Notes under the pieces: model-generated
Seen by the model: the letters and a program-made list of their open reading frames with translations, nothing else
Database searches by the model: none
What the model was told of the DNA's origin: nothing
In this document: positions 22,701-33,214 of the stretch, piece after piece
Layout: the number at the start of each line of letters is the position of its first letter
How positions within the stretch are numbered: position 1 is the first letter of the stretch
Made by a program: the position numbers and the translations under genes
Assembly (NCBI GenBank): GCA_027972325.1
Contig: JAPMOS010000024.1
Span: 394,501 to 458,500 of the forward strand
Direction of reading: 5' to 3'
Length of the DNA stretch: 64,000 nucleotides
Source of the DNA: Paratrimastix pyriformis
Lineage: Eukaryota; Preaxostyla; Paratrimastigidae

Positions 22701-25700
22701 GTACCCCTGAGCGGCGGGGGCCAGACGAACATCACCACGGACCCCGGTCTGGCGGCTGCATTCGTTCATTCATCTTCGATTCACCGCCCGTTTTCGCGTC
22801 CTGTTCGCAGCGCCGGTCGTGTGTCCGGAGCAGAGCACCTTCACAGGCCCGCCCGACGGGACCTGTGTGGCCGGGTCCGCCTGCACCCTCGCGATCGCCG
22901 CCCGCGACTGCACCGGGGCGGCCGTCCCATGCACCGACCCCACAACGGCCGAGGCCGCTGCCTTTGGGCTGCAACTGGACGGGGCCGCGGTGGCGGTGGT
23001 GAGCTGGTCCTGCTCGATGGACAGCCCGCCCCTCTTCGTGGCCGCCTTCAACTGGACCGCCGCCGGGCCGCACACGGTGGCTGTCACCCTGGGCCGGGAA
23101 GGGACACTGCTGGGCAGCAGCGGGCCCACGACGGTCATCGTCACCCCTGGTCTGCTGATCTTCCCTCCTCTTTTCACTGCTCCTCATCGCCACCACGCAC
23201 ATCAAACATTTATTCTTGTCTTCTCCCCTCCTCCAATCCAACCTCCCTCACCAGGGCGTGCCCCTACGGCCACGGGCACCCCCACGCCGGTGGCTCTCTC
23301 GGGTGACGGCCACCTGCCGGCTGGCGGCGCAGCCTCGGTCAGCCTGGCGCCCCACGATTCGTACGGCAACCCGATCGGATGCACGGAGGCCGAGGCCGCG
23401 GCGGTGGGGACCACCGGGGGGTCCAACTTCACGGTGCTGATCGATGGGACGCCCTTGCCGCCCGGCGGGGGGCTGACTTGGTCGTGCTCGCCCGACGAGC
23501 CGGCACGCTTCGTGGGCACCTTCACCGCAGCTGCTGGTGGTGGTTTCTCCTCGGGCACCCACACGCTGGCCGTCCTCTGTGATGGGGCGCCCCTGGGCGG
23601 CGAGGAGGCGATGAGCTTCACCGTCACAGGTCCGTCCCCAACCACACGGCGGTGGCTCTCCATCACACGCACACAGAACACTTTCTCTGGCGGCTATCAC
23701 CCCGTCCCTCCACATTCTGGTGACAATCCGCCTCATACCGAACACCCATGTGGCCCGGCTCACTTACCCACCACCCCTTCCTCCCCTCCTCCCCTCCCCA
23801 GGTCCCCTCACGCCCTCGCAGAGCAGCCTCTCCGTCAGCTCGACGGCCCTTCCGTCCGGCTCGGTGCTGGTGGCCACCGTGACGGCCCGCGATGCCTCGG
23901 GGGCGGTGATCCCCTGCACGGACGCCACCCGCAATGCCACCTTTGGGCTGCTCCTCGACGGGGGCGCCCCGCCCGACGCTGTGTGGGCCTGCTCGGACGG
24001 TCGGCCGGCCCTCTTCCTGGGCTCTTTCACCGTCTCGGGGCCACCCAACACCAACCACACGGTGGCGGTCGTGGCACGGGGGGGCCCGGGTGGCGGCGGT
24101 GCGGATGTTCCCCTGGGCAACGGATCCGTCACTGCCAGCACAACCGTCGGTCCGTCCTTCGCCGCGTTGCGTTTCACACTGACGCATGGCACAGACAATG
24201 AGGCATGCTTGTCAACATACTGACGCATAATACCGACGCATAATACTGACACATGACACATACTGACACATAATGGCACAGACTGACGCATACTGACACA
24301 CGACTCTTTGCATTCGAATAGCTCTGGTTCTGGCGGGTCGAAGCACCTTCGCTTGTCAACATATACTGACACATACTGACACATAACTGACACATAACTG
24401 ACACATAACTGACACATACCGACACATACCGACACATACCGACACATACGGACACATAACTGACACATAACTGACACATACAGTACCCGGCATAAATACT
24501 TGGACAAAAAATGAGCTCACCCCCACCCCCCCAGCCGGAATCGGAGCACACCAATCCTGTTAGCTGATAGACAACACACTCCCATTTGTCCAAGTATTTA
24601 TGCCGGGGACTGTAACTGACACTTAACTGACACACGGCTCTTTGCTTTGGGGCAGCTCTGGTTCTGGCGGGTCGAAGCACCTTCGCGGCCCCCGCAATCG
24701 TCTCCGCCGGGACGCCCTGTACCGTCCTCGTGACGGCCCGCGACGCCGCCGGAGATGTTGTCCCCTGCACGGGCCCCACCGCGGCGGGCACCTTCCGGCT
24801 GCTGTGGGACGGCGAGGCGGCTGCCGTGCCCGGGGGCCGCCCGACATGGGCCTGTGACCCGACTGCCCCGGCCCTCTTCACGGCCAGCTTCATCCCCACC
24901 CAAGCAGGCACCCACGCGCTGGCCGTGACCTACGCCGGCCAGCCGGTGTTGTTCCACAGCGGCGGCAGTGCCGCAGCCCAAATCACTGTCACGGCCGCTC
25001 GGGCGGCGGCCTCCCAGTGTGAATTCAGCGCCCCCACCACGTGCAACCAGCCGCCATCACTCACCTTCACGGCCCGCGACTCGTACGGCAACCCGGTCGC
25101 ATGCACGGAGGCCACGGCGCGCACCACCTTCGTCCTGCGTGTGGACGGGGCCCCCGCCTCCAATGCCACCACGGCCTGGGCCTGCGCGGATGACGGGCGC
25201 TTCGTGGCCACGGCATCAGCCCACTGGGCCCTCGGGGCCCACGTCCTGACGGCCACCCTGGATGGAGAGGCCCTGAGCGGCAGGAGCGTCTGCGTGCAGC
25301 TGCCCGGTCCGTTCCCTGCTCCCCTGCGTGATGGTTGACGGTGTTGAGGTCGCCCCAGAGAGAACATGCTGTGTATTTGCGAGGGCGCAGGCGACAAGTT
25401 CAAGAAGAAAGGTTACTCGCGCCTTCGCGCCATGCGTTACACTCCGGGGGGGGCCGGGCCAAATGACCCGTATGGTGGCTCCTCCCGGCCGGGGGCCCGC
25501 CTGGTGGCGGGGCCGCCCAGTGATGGGTGTGGGTGATGGGGAGGGGTGCTCAGGGGCGGGTGGGGCGGGTCGTGGGCCCTGGGCGGCCGCTACGGCGTGG
25601 CCAGGGCGCGGGGCCCGCCGCGGCAGCTGCGCCGTTGCGCATGGTCATGAGCGCGAGGGCGTCCCGAACCAGAAGGGTCGAGACGGAGGAGAGGGCCCGC

Positions 25701-28700
25701 TGGAGGTCGGTTCGCGCGGCAGGGGGGTCTGCCGGTGTCAGCCGCGACAGGGCCTGGCATGTGGCCCGGGGCACGGTCCCTCGGGCCGACAAGATCACCG
25801 GCACCGCGCGGCAGGGCTGCCCGGTGGCCTCCGTGACGGCCTGGCAGAGGGCGACGTAGTGGGCCGCCTTGGCCGCCGCCCGCGCCGGCCAGTCGTGGGT
25901 CTGGCCAGTGATGGCCACGTCGAGCAGCCACCAGGTGCCGTCAGAGCCACGGGACTGCAACACCAGGTCGGGGTGCACGTCGCGGAGGGCGGCGGGGAGC
26001 TTGGCCAGCAGGGTGGGTGGGAAGGCGGGCGCACAGTTGGTTGCCGACACGCCCATATAATGCCGCGTGACCCAGTCGCGTTGCCCGCCGAACCAGGCCC
26101 AGAGTCGGCGGACCACACGGTCGTGGCGGGCCGTGTAGAAGTCGTGGTACCTGCCGCAGCCGGACAGCAGCCCAGTCTCCTCATGTGTATGCTCGAATGA
26201 TGTTGATGTGGTGGTGGCCGTGTTGGTGTGGGCCTCTTTCTCCTCAAATATTGGTGTTTCTGCCGCCGGTCTCCCCGCCCTTCGTCTTCCACCATCTTCA
26301 TCTTCCCTGCGCTTGGCTCGGCCCAGGTTCCCCGGCCGCCTCGACGAGCAGCTTCTTCACACAGCCGTCGGGCCGCGTCACGGCGGGGCAGCCCGTCCGG
26401 ATGCACATCACGGCCCGCGACCCAGCCAGCAACCCGGTGGGCTGCTCAGCGGCCCTCACGGCGGCAGCCTTTGTGCTGCTCTGGGATGGCGCCCCAATGG
26501 AGCCCCAGCCCAACCTGACCTGCGCGGCCTCCGCCATTGGGCTGGCGGGCGTTTTCATTCCGACCGCGGCCGGGCCCCATGCCATCTCCGTTGGAATTCG
26601 CGCCATTCCCAGTGGTGCTGCTGCTGGTGGCCTGTCGCTGCTGGCGGGGAATGTCAGCCTGGCCGTGGTCGCGGCCGCCTGTGCGAACGCGAGCCGCCTG
26701 GTGGTGGTGGCCCCTGCGGTAGTGCGGCCTGGCCAAAACCTGACGGTCGTCCTGGAGGCCCGGGACGCCTGGGGTGTGCCAATTCCATGCCCGTACGCCG
26801 ACCCGGCGCCGCCCTTTTTGCTGCTCTGGAACGGCTCCGCCCCGGCCGGCTTGGAGTGGGGATGTTCCACCAACGGCACTGCCTCGCTCTACGCGGCCCG
26901 CTTCGCAGTAGGCACCGCGGCCAATACCACCATCATCGAGGTGCGCGGCAGTGATGGAGGGGTCGCAGTTGGAGGCGGACCGACATCGTTCTCCGTCACC
27001 ATAGGTCTGACCCCCCCCCACCCCACCCCACCCCACCCCACCCCACCCCACCCCACCCCACCCCACCCACCCACCCACCACCACCACCACGGTCACCTCT
27101 CACACTTTCCATAATCCCCCGCCCCTTGGTCAGACGCCAACGGGCCGACCCTTGCCGACCTGCGGCTGACCAGCTCCAACCCCTTCGGACCGAGTTGGGC
27201 CCGGCCGGGGGACACCCTCACGGGGACCTTCACCCCCAGCGAGCCCCTCCGCGCCGCCACGGTCCTCATCGCCGGCCGCTCGCTGCCCGCCAGCCCGGCC
27301 GCCCCTTCGTCCTCGTCGGGCCCCAACCAGCGGTGGGCCGCCGGGCGGGTGGTGGACCAGGCCGACTGCGCCGCCGGGGGGGACGGAGCCGCCTTGGGGT
27401 TCGCCGTGAGCCAGGCCACCGACCTGGCCGGCAACGGGCTGGCTGGGCCCGTGGTGGCGACGGGGGGGGCCGGAGGAGTGCTGCTGGACTGCACGGCGCC
27501 CCGGCTGACCCGGGTGGCCTTCGTCAGCTCCAACGCCAACCCGCGTGTGGCCCAGCCGGGCGACTGGCTTCGGGTGGCCTTCACCGCCTCGGAGCCGCTG
27601 CCCCTGAGCCGCCTCCGGATCAGCATCGCCGCCCACGAGGTGGCCAACATCACCATCAGTGGCGGCGACAGCGGCAGCAGCAGCAGCAATACCATCGCCG
27701 ACGTGATGGCGGTGGGCACGGCCTTCGAAGCCTCCTATCAGCTAGCGGCCGCCGACCCGGTGGGGCCTGTGGGGTTCACAGTCAGCGAGCTGGCCGACCG
27801 GGCGGGAAATCCCCTCGCGGCGCCCGTCAGCAACGTCACAGCCGAGGGCCAGGAAGAGGGCGGCACGTCGCTGATCTACTTCGGTCTGTCGCCCTTCAGC
27901 TGCCGCTGTCCGTAGACGCGCCTGTTCTGTGGTGGTGATTAATGTGCATGTGCTCTGGGTGTGGGACGTCGGGCCGCAGGGAGCAACTGCACTCGGGACG
28001 AGGACTGCGGAACGGGCGGCACCTGCGCCCAGGACGGCACCAGCGGCCCTCCGGGCCTGGTTTTCGGGTGCCACTGCCCGGCGGGGCGCTCGGGAGCCCA
28101 GTGCCAATCCATCGGTCCGGCACGTGATAGTGAGGAAGCATGGTTCTGCCCTGGGGGAGTGGGGAGGGTCTTTTTCTTGCCTCGAACCACACTGCGTTTT
28201 CCCAGATTGTTATTTGATTTGGGGCATGCACGCGCCACACGAAACTGTGAAAATTTGGTTTGTGTCTGTGTGGGTTGTTGACCCGGGACGTATAGCGCCA
28301 CCCGAGCCCGAGACGCGTTACTGCACCGGGGACAGCGACTGCCAGGCGGGCGGCGACACGTCCGCCCGCTGCGCGACCACTCCCAACACAACTTCGGAAG
28401 TCGTCTGGGAATGCCACTGCACGAGCCCCGATTTCACCACCAACCGTGGGGCTGACGAGGCCCACAATGTCGCTGCCCCGGGCCGGACCTGCGTTCGGGT
28501 GACGCCCTCCGCCGCGACGGGCAGCTGGGCGGGATATCTGGGGGGCTCTCTGGGGGGCTTACTGGCGGTGGGGCTGGCGGGGCTGGCCCTGGCCCTGGTG
28601 GCGATCCGGCGCAAACGGCAGCAGGATGAGAAGGTCTGCCGAGTCGAGAGCGATTGGATTTGAGATGAGGTTTTGCTCGACGCTGTCATCCTCTCCCTGC

Positions 28701-30039
28701 TCCTTGTGTGCTCCGCAGCGCGTGCGGCCGGAGGCTTCCGCCACGGCACTTGTCTGCCTCAACCCGCTGAACGCTGGCGTGCCGCTGCCCACTGCAGAGA
28801 CCAAGGCTCTCGAACGGCCAGACAGCGTGGCTGTCAAATCGCCGTGCGGCGACGCCCCCAACACCGCGACCCCCTCGTGCGACCCGTTGTCCAACTCTGC
28901 CGTCTCCTGGCCGTCAGCGTCCCCACCGTTCAACAACAACAACAGGAGCAACAACGACGAGCCCTCAGCTCCCTCATCCAGGCTGTCGCAACCGGCTTCA
29001 CCCGTCTTGCTGCAGGCCAACGTCTTGCCGCTTGATGCTGCTGCGGCTCCCCAGTTGATGGTTCTTGACCTGGGACTGGCCACAACGTCATCGCCGCAGC
29101 CGGCCAGTCCCCTGCTGCTTCTGGCGACGGCTGGCACTCCAGCGCCCGCCACGGACAAGGTCCGCCCCGGCTCAACGAAATCACAGACAGACCTGCGAGC
29201 AGGCAGACGGACAGACAACGGAGTGCAGCCAATCGTGGTGGTGGGGGCGGGGGGACGAGGAGGGGTGGTCATGGCTTGACAGTGCCCCCCCCCCCCGCAC
29301 ATGCACATGCACACACTCGTGTCTTCTCGTGCGATCGCAGTTCCCATCCGGTTCTCCGCCGCCGTCCAGGAGCTCTGCCTCGGTGCCGCTGGCTGCTTGG
29401 GAAGAGAAGGACCAGGCCGCCTCGCTGTCCAGCGAGCTGCTGCAGCTGTTGGCACCGAGCTGCCCGCCGACCACCGTTCGTCTCTCTTTTTTTTGGCTCC
29501 CGATTTGGTTCCTGCTCACCGTCGTCTATTAGCCCACGATGATGGCATGGGGGCCATCCGCCACCCCCGACCCACCGCGCGGCGGTGATGCCGTCGATGT
29601 CATGGCCATGTTGTCACCCCCAGCCGTTGATCCCTCCCCGTCCTCCCCAACATCGCCATCGCCCCGCCTGGTCATCCCCAGGGAGGCCGGTCTCCCTCTC
29701 TCCGCCTTAGTCCCCCCGCTTGCCCGTCCGTCTCGGCCCCGGCCTCCCCGGGCCGCCCCACGCCGCCCTCCTCAATCCGCGCCCCTCGCGACCGTGACGC
29801 CGCCTTCCTCAGGCCCTCAGCAGCAAGAGTCGCCCTCAATGCCAATCCCCGGTGGGGCGTCCACCATGCTCATGCATGACCTCATCCTCGGCCCCGTCCA
29901 ACCTGGCGGGCCTCAGGCGCCGGGCCCTGATGCTGGTCGGCCCCCGGCTCTGGGCCCTGGTACCATCATTCGACCCCAGGCTCGTCCGGCCCGTCCCAGG
30001 CCCCAGCCCTATCGGCCAGGCCACCCCGCGAACCAGTGA
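15558..30039 (+). CDS. Giant type I membrane protein: PA14, about 19 filamin/Ig-like repeats, EGF-like, TM, Pro-rich tail
   Basis: Twenty-nine exons (starts 15558, 15951, 16162, 16883, 17342, 17531, 18050, 18299, 18687, 19106, 19548, 19749, 20487, 20990, 21418, 21584, 21894, 22408, 22811, 23255, 23802, 24656, 26327, 27134, 27980, 28296, 28719, 29341, 29533) close in phase to about 3,114 residues. Order: signal peptide (FCRIVLIFVFLLTVPVVSAQ); PA14-like domain; about 19 Ig-like repeats of 105-125 residues, most with a (R)DxYGNPVxC core and WxC pair; two further Ig-like domains (DLAGNGLAGP, LADRAGNPLAAP); two Cys-rich EGF-like units; one TM helix after SWAGYLGG with a basic stop; about 360 cytoplasmic residues, very Pro-rich. 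Many NxS/T sequons. PA14 domains often bind carbohydrate, so an adhesin or particle-capture receptor is plausible but unproven. Most ectodomain introns are phase 1. Start codon uncertain. Confidence 0.82.
24232..24480. repeat. ACTGACACATA-type minisatellite
   Basis: Imperfect 10-11-bp units (CTGACACATA, CCGACACATA) fill much of the intron 24150-24655 of the giant gene. Embedded at about 24302-24350 is a truncated extra copy of the acceptor and first bases of the next exon (GGTTCTGGCGGGTCGAAG). Confidence 0.85.
24481..24612. mobile_element. 132-bp Tc1/mariner-type MITE with TA target duplication
   Basis: The ends are inverted repeats of about 28 bp: 5' CAGTACCCGGCATAAATA continuing CTTGGACA, mirrored at the 3' end as TGTCCAAG then TATTTATGCCGGGGACTG. 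Both ends are flanked by TA (24479-24480 and 24613-24614), the target duplication of the Tc1/mariner superfamily, and CAGT termini are usual there. There is no coding capacity, so it is non-autonomous. It sits inside the ACTGACACATA minisatellite in an intron of the giant gene. The near-perfect arms suggest a recent insertion. Confidence 0.88.
25550..26180 (-). mobile_element. Remnant of a non-LTR retrotransposon (RLE-type, C-terminal part), antisense in an intron
   Basis: In the 1,020-nt intron 25307-26326 of the giant gene, the minus strand encodes about 200 residues resembling the end of R2/NeSL-like non-LTR polyproteins: a RYHDFYTARHDRVVRRL segment like the region after the CCHC knuckle, then a restriction-like endonuclease pattern HPDLVL..LLDVAITGQ..AAAKAAHY (PD, D and K in order) and VPVILSARGTVP. 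Only the 3' part is present, as expected for a 5'-truncated LINE copy. No reverse transcriptase domain and no target duplication were found. The assignment rests on motif order only. Confidence 0.6.
27006..27080. repeat. (CCCCA)n tract in an intron of the giant gene
   Basis: About ten CCCCA pentamers followed by CCCAC/CACCAC units between exons ending 27004 and starting 27134. Confidence 0.85.
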
Positions 30040-30731
30040 CGCGGTCCCTTCTTCCGTTCTCCCTCTTGCCAGTTTTCCGACAACTATTTTGCTTTTGTTG
30101 CTGCTGTTGCTGCTGCTGTTATTGTTTTTGATAGCTGTGTGTGTTATGGTGTTGGATGTGATTGACGGCCGTGCGCGTGCTTCTTGTTTTTCGGTCTTGG
30201 GATGCCCACACGAACGGGGGCATGGCCCATGCCTGCTGGCGGGGCCGTTCGACCCTCATCGTGAGTGTGGATTTTCTTGGGGGGTTTTGTTCTCGAATTG
30301 TTTCTCTTTTTTCTTGGGATGACCTGGCCATCCGTGCGGCGGCGTGCCGCCGCGTGCGTGTGTTGGATTTTTTTTCCCCCGCTGTGTGGTGTGTCCATCG
30401 GGTGCATGATGTGCGCTTGACGGCCGTTGGCCCTCGCATCATCATGTCGTTACTGTCGTCATGGTTTGGTTTTTTCCCGGATTCTGGTTGACCGGTTGTG
30501 TGCTCTGACTGACTGTTTTGTTTTGGCCGATTTTTTCGAGCGCGGATTTCAAGAACATGACAAATGACAGCATGACAGGCCGTCGGGGGGCGTCCCGGTC
30601 GTGCCGGCCAACGGACCGCCACCACCCACACGCCGCCCCCCGCACCAGGAGCAGGATGATCGGTGTCTCGGCAGGATTTAACACCCGAGGAACGCATTAT
30701 TTACAACAAAACAGTCACGACGACACATGAT
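30040..30731. other. Convergent intergenic region
   Basis: About 690 bp between the giant-gene stop and the stop of the minus-strand Ras-like gene. T-rich on the plus strand, with a TTGCTGCTG run near 30095. No gene recognised. Confidence 0.5.
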
Positions 30732-33088
30732 TTACAAAGCACCAGAGCAGTCGCGCAGGGCAAGCTGTTTGCCCAGCTGTGGGTCCTCGATCCAGCCCTC
30801 GGGGGCAGCCGCGGGGGTGACGAAGAGGCCCTTCATCAGAGCCACCACGCCACCTCGGCTGGGGGCAGGTGGAGGTGCGGTTGCAGAGGCGCCTAGAGAG
30901 GGGGGGAAGTGGCTTGATGAAGGAGGGCACATCTCCAAAAAAAAATATGGGATGGCGTTCCCATAATTTTCTCACCCGCGCCCTCATAATAAAACCCAGT
31001 GACAGACCCAGAGGCCGCAACGGGCCGCCGCCCTCCAGCCACAGGGACCCGGCCGCGTGACGGCATGCGAGGCCGGTGCCCCTTGCGCGCCCTGGGGCCG
31101 ACATTGATGATGACCCCCCGCTCCCAAAGTGCGCATGGCCGCAGCGCCAGAGGGTCCGGCGGCCCACCCCCGGGCCACCCAAGAGGCATACCCGGCACGG
31201 GCCCAGCACAGTGTTGGGCGGGGTGCGGTGGCGGGCCGCCAGACGCCGGGCGACAAGCAGCCAAATGGGGCCGCAGTTGGTGTGGGTGGCCGCGCCTAAT
31301 GACACACAGTAGTGTGGAGGTGGTGTGGATCAGGTTGGGTGGGAGAAAATCCGGACCGGCGGCGGGCATACCGCACTCCACGTAGTCGCAGTGGTGCACA
31401 TTCGCCAGTGCCACGGCCTCCTCCCAGACAACCTGCGGCGTTTAAATAAATAAGCCAAAAGGGGCTGTGAATACATTATGGGACATAGTTTTTTTTTTTT
31501 AACTCTCCCATATTAATTCCAGGGAAGGGCCGAGGACAAGAGGAGGACGCAAAATAACCTGTCGTGCGCTGGGTGCTGCGTCTGCCCTTGTGCCCACCAG
31601 CACCGTCACAGGGCGGGGCGGGGCCTGTTCCAGGCGGGCGAGCCACGGCGCCAGCTGATCGATGGTCGCGCGCCGGGTGACATCGAACAGCAACAGGATC
31701 GCGTGGGGCGGGAGCGACGCGTCATCTGCCCAACCCGGGTCCCTGTTGTGTTTGGGGAAGGACGGGGCAGGAGATGGGTGTTGCGGTGTTGCGGTGTTGC
31801 GATGTCCGGGGTGTGTGCATGGGGTGTAGGCCAAGCCACCTGCTCAAACACCCACCGCTCATGCGGATGAATACGGGTGATCCAGATGCCGCGTGCGTGC
31901 GTGGCGTGCATGATGTGCGTGCTTCCGAGCGTGCGGACTTGCAGGCGGGCAGGCGGGAGGAGGAGGAGGAGGAGGGGGTAACAGACTGGGTCACCAGGAC
32001 AACCCGATGGAGGGCAGCAGGCAGCGGCAGCGCCAGGACTGTGGGCGGCCCCCCCAGCCTGGTCAGGGCTGCCTCGGCTGGTGCCTCAATGCCGAGTTCC
32101 AGGGATGTCTGGGCCGCCTCGGCTACAAGGCGGCTGATCTCGCCTGGGTGTGGCTGAGCCAGACGATCGGCAGCTGATGGCTGCTGGATGCCCTGTCCGG
32201 TGGGAGTCGGGCGCGCGGGGAGTGCCGCTTCAGGGGGGCGCTTGCGGGGCAGCGCGGTGGGACCGCTGTTGATGATGCTGGTGGCAGTGGGCGGGGGCAG
32301 CGGAAGGTGGCGGGAAAGGCCGAGGCGACAGGCGGGGAGGGGCGTGACCTGGGTGGGTGGGTGGCAACGGATGGAAGTCGGAACTTGAGTGACAGGAAGA
32401 GGCGACAAAGTGGATGGGATAACCGAAAGACAGCAGTGGGAAGATGGTGTAATGCGCGCTGTGTGCGGCGTGTGATGCGTGTGCGCTGTGTGTGGCGTGC
32501 TTGGCGGACCCTCGTGAATCGCATCTCGCCCGATGCCTCTTCTTCCCCTGGCTCTTCGCGGTCCTGCCGCGTGGGGCGGAGCATCGTGGCAGAGCACATG
32601 ACCCCATAGCGGCACCCTGGGGGGGGGGGGGGGGGGGGCAGTGGGCGGTGGTGTCCGTGAGCGCACGGAGAGCGGGATGTCTGACGCAAACGGAACCAAG
32701 AGAGAGACGAGGAGCGCCTGGCATCATTGATTGTGTGACGTTGTGGAGGCGGTTGGGGTTGAGGAGGGGGGGAAGGCGGACCCAGGGCGCGGATCTGGGT
32801 CTTGTCCAGCATCGCCACTCGGGGGGCTCTTTCATCGGCTGACGTTGCGCATGCCATCCACCACCCGCGCCACCCCGACCATGACAAAAGGGCACCGAGG
32901 AGGTGGATTCAACCCACAGGTCCGATGTGTGCCCCTGGGACCAATAGCAGACCCGATGCGAGATCGTGCAGGCCGTGGATCGTTTCAATCTGTTCAACCA
33001 GCCTGCGCGCCACCAGGTTGTGTAAGAGGGTCGAGCCGGGAGGCAGGAAGGTGGCCCGTTCCAAGGGCACAGGAATCACCAGCGTTTG
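30732..33088 (-). CDS. Putative Ras-fold (small GTPase-like) protein, N-terminus unresolved
   Basis: Several exons can be read. The central one (about 31560-31735) gives PPHAILLLFDVTRRATIDQLAPWLARLEQ then VTVLVGTRAD, matching the beta-4/alpha-3/beta-5 region of Ras-type proteins with TRAD in place of NKxD. The next (about 31363-31426) gives WEEAVALANVHHCDYVECG, like the ETSAK region. The last (about 30732-30890) ends LALRDCSGAL. Upstream exons near 32820-33088 (TLVIPVPLERATFLPPG and DKTQIRAL) and 31990-32170 seem to belong to the same gene, but I cannot find a P-loop GxxxxGKS, and the start codon is unclear. It may be a degenerate GTPase or an AAGAB-like pseudo-GTPase. Introns begin GTCCG, GTCTG and GTTAT. 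Upstream end at 33088 is only the last exon edge I could place. Confidence 0.4.
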
Positions 33089-33144
33089 CTGGGAGAAAGA
33101 AAACGATGTGAGCCGCGCAGGACATACAGTAGGACCACAAATCA

Positions 33145-33214
33145 GCTGGGGTAGTATAGTGGCAGAATTCTTGCCTGTCACGCAAGAGACCCGGGTTCAA
33201 TCCCCGGCCCTAGC
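33145..33214 (+). tRNA. trnD-GUC: tRNA-Asp (GUC)
   Basis: A 70-nt cloverleaf: acceptor stem GCTGGGG/CCCTAGC (one G-T pair), D arm with box A-like TAGTATAGTGG, anticodon stem CTTGC/GCAAG around loop CTGTCAC (anticodon GTC), and a T arm with box B GGTTCAATCCC. It has no intron. The D-arm sequence is typical of eukaryotic tRNA-Asp. It is transcribed against both flanking protein genes, and its last five bases overlap the stop-codon end of the antisense VIT gene. Confidence 0.95.

Noticed and set aside
24232-24480. ACTGACACATA repeats as possible telomeric sequence
   Set aside because: They are imperfect, lie mid-gene in an intron, and are not G-rich strand repeats.
30893-31414. Minus-strand frame resembling a second retroelement piece
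   Set aside because: It has His/Cys-containing low-complexity sequence but no ordered motifs; part of it is an exon of the Ras-like gene and the rest intron.
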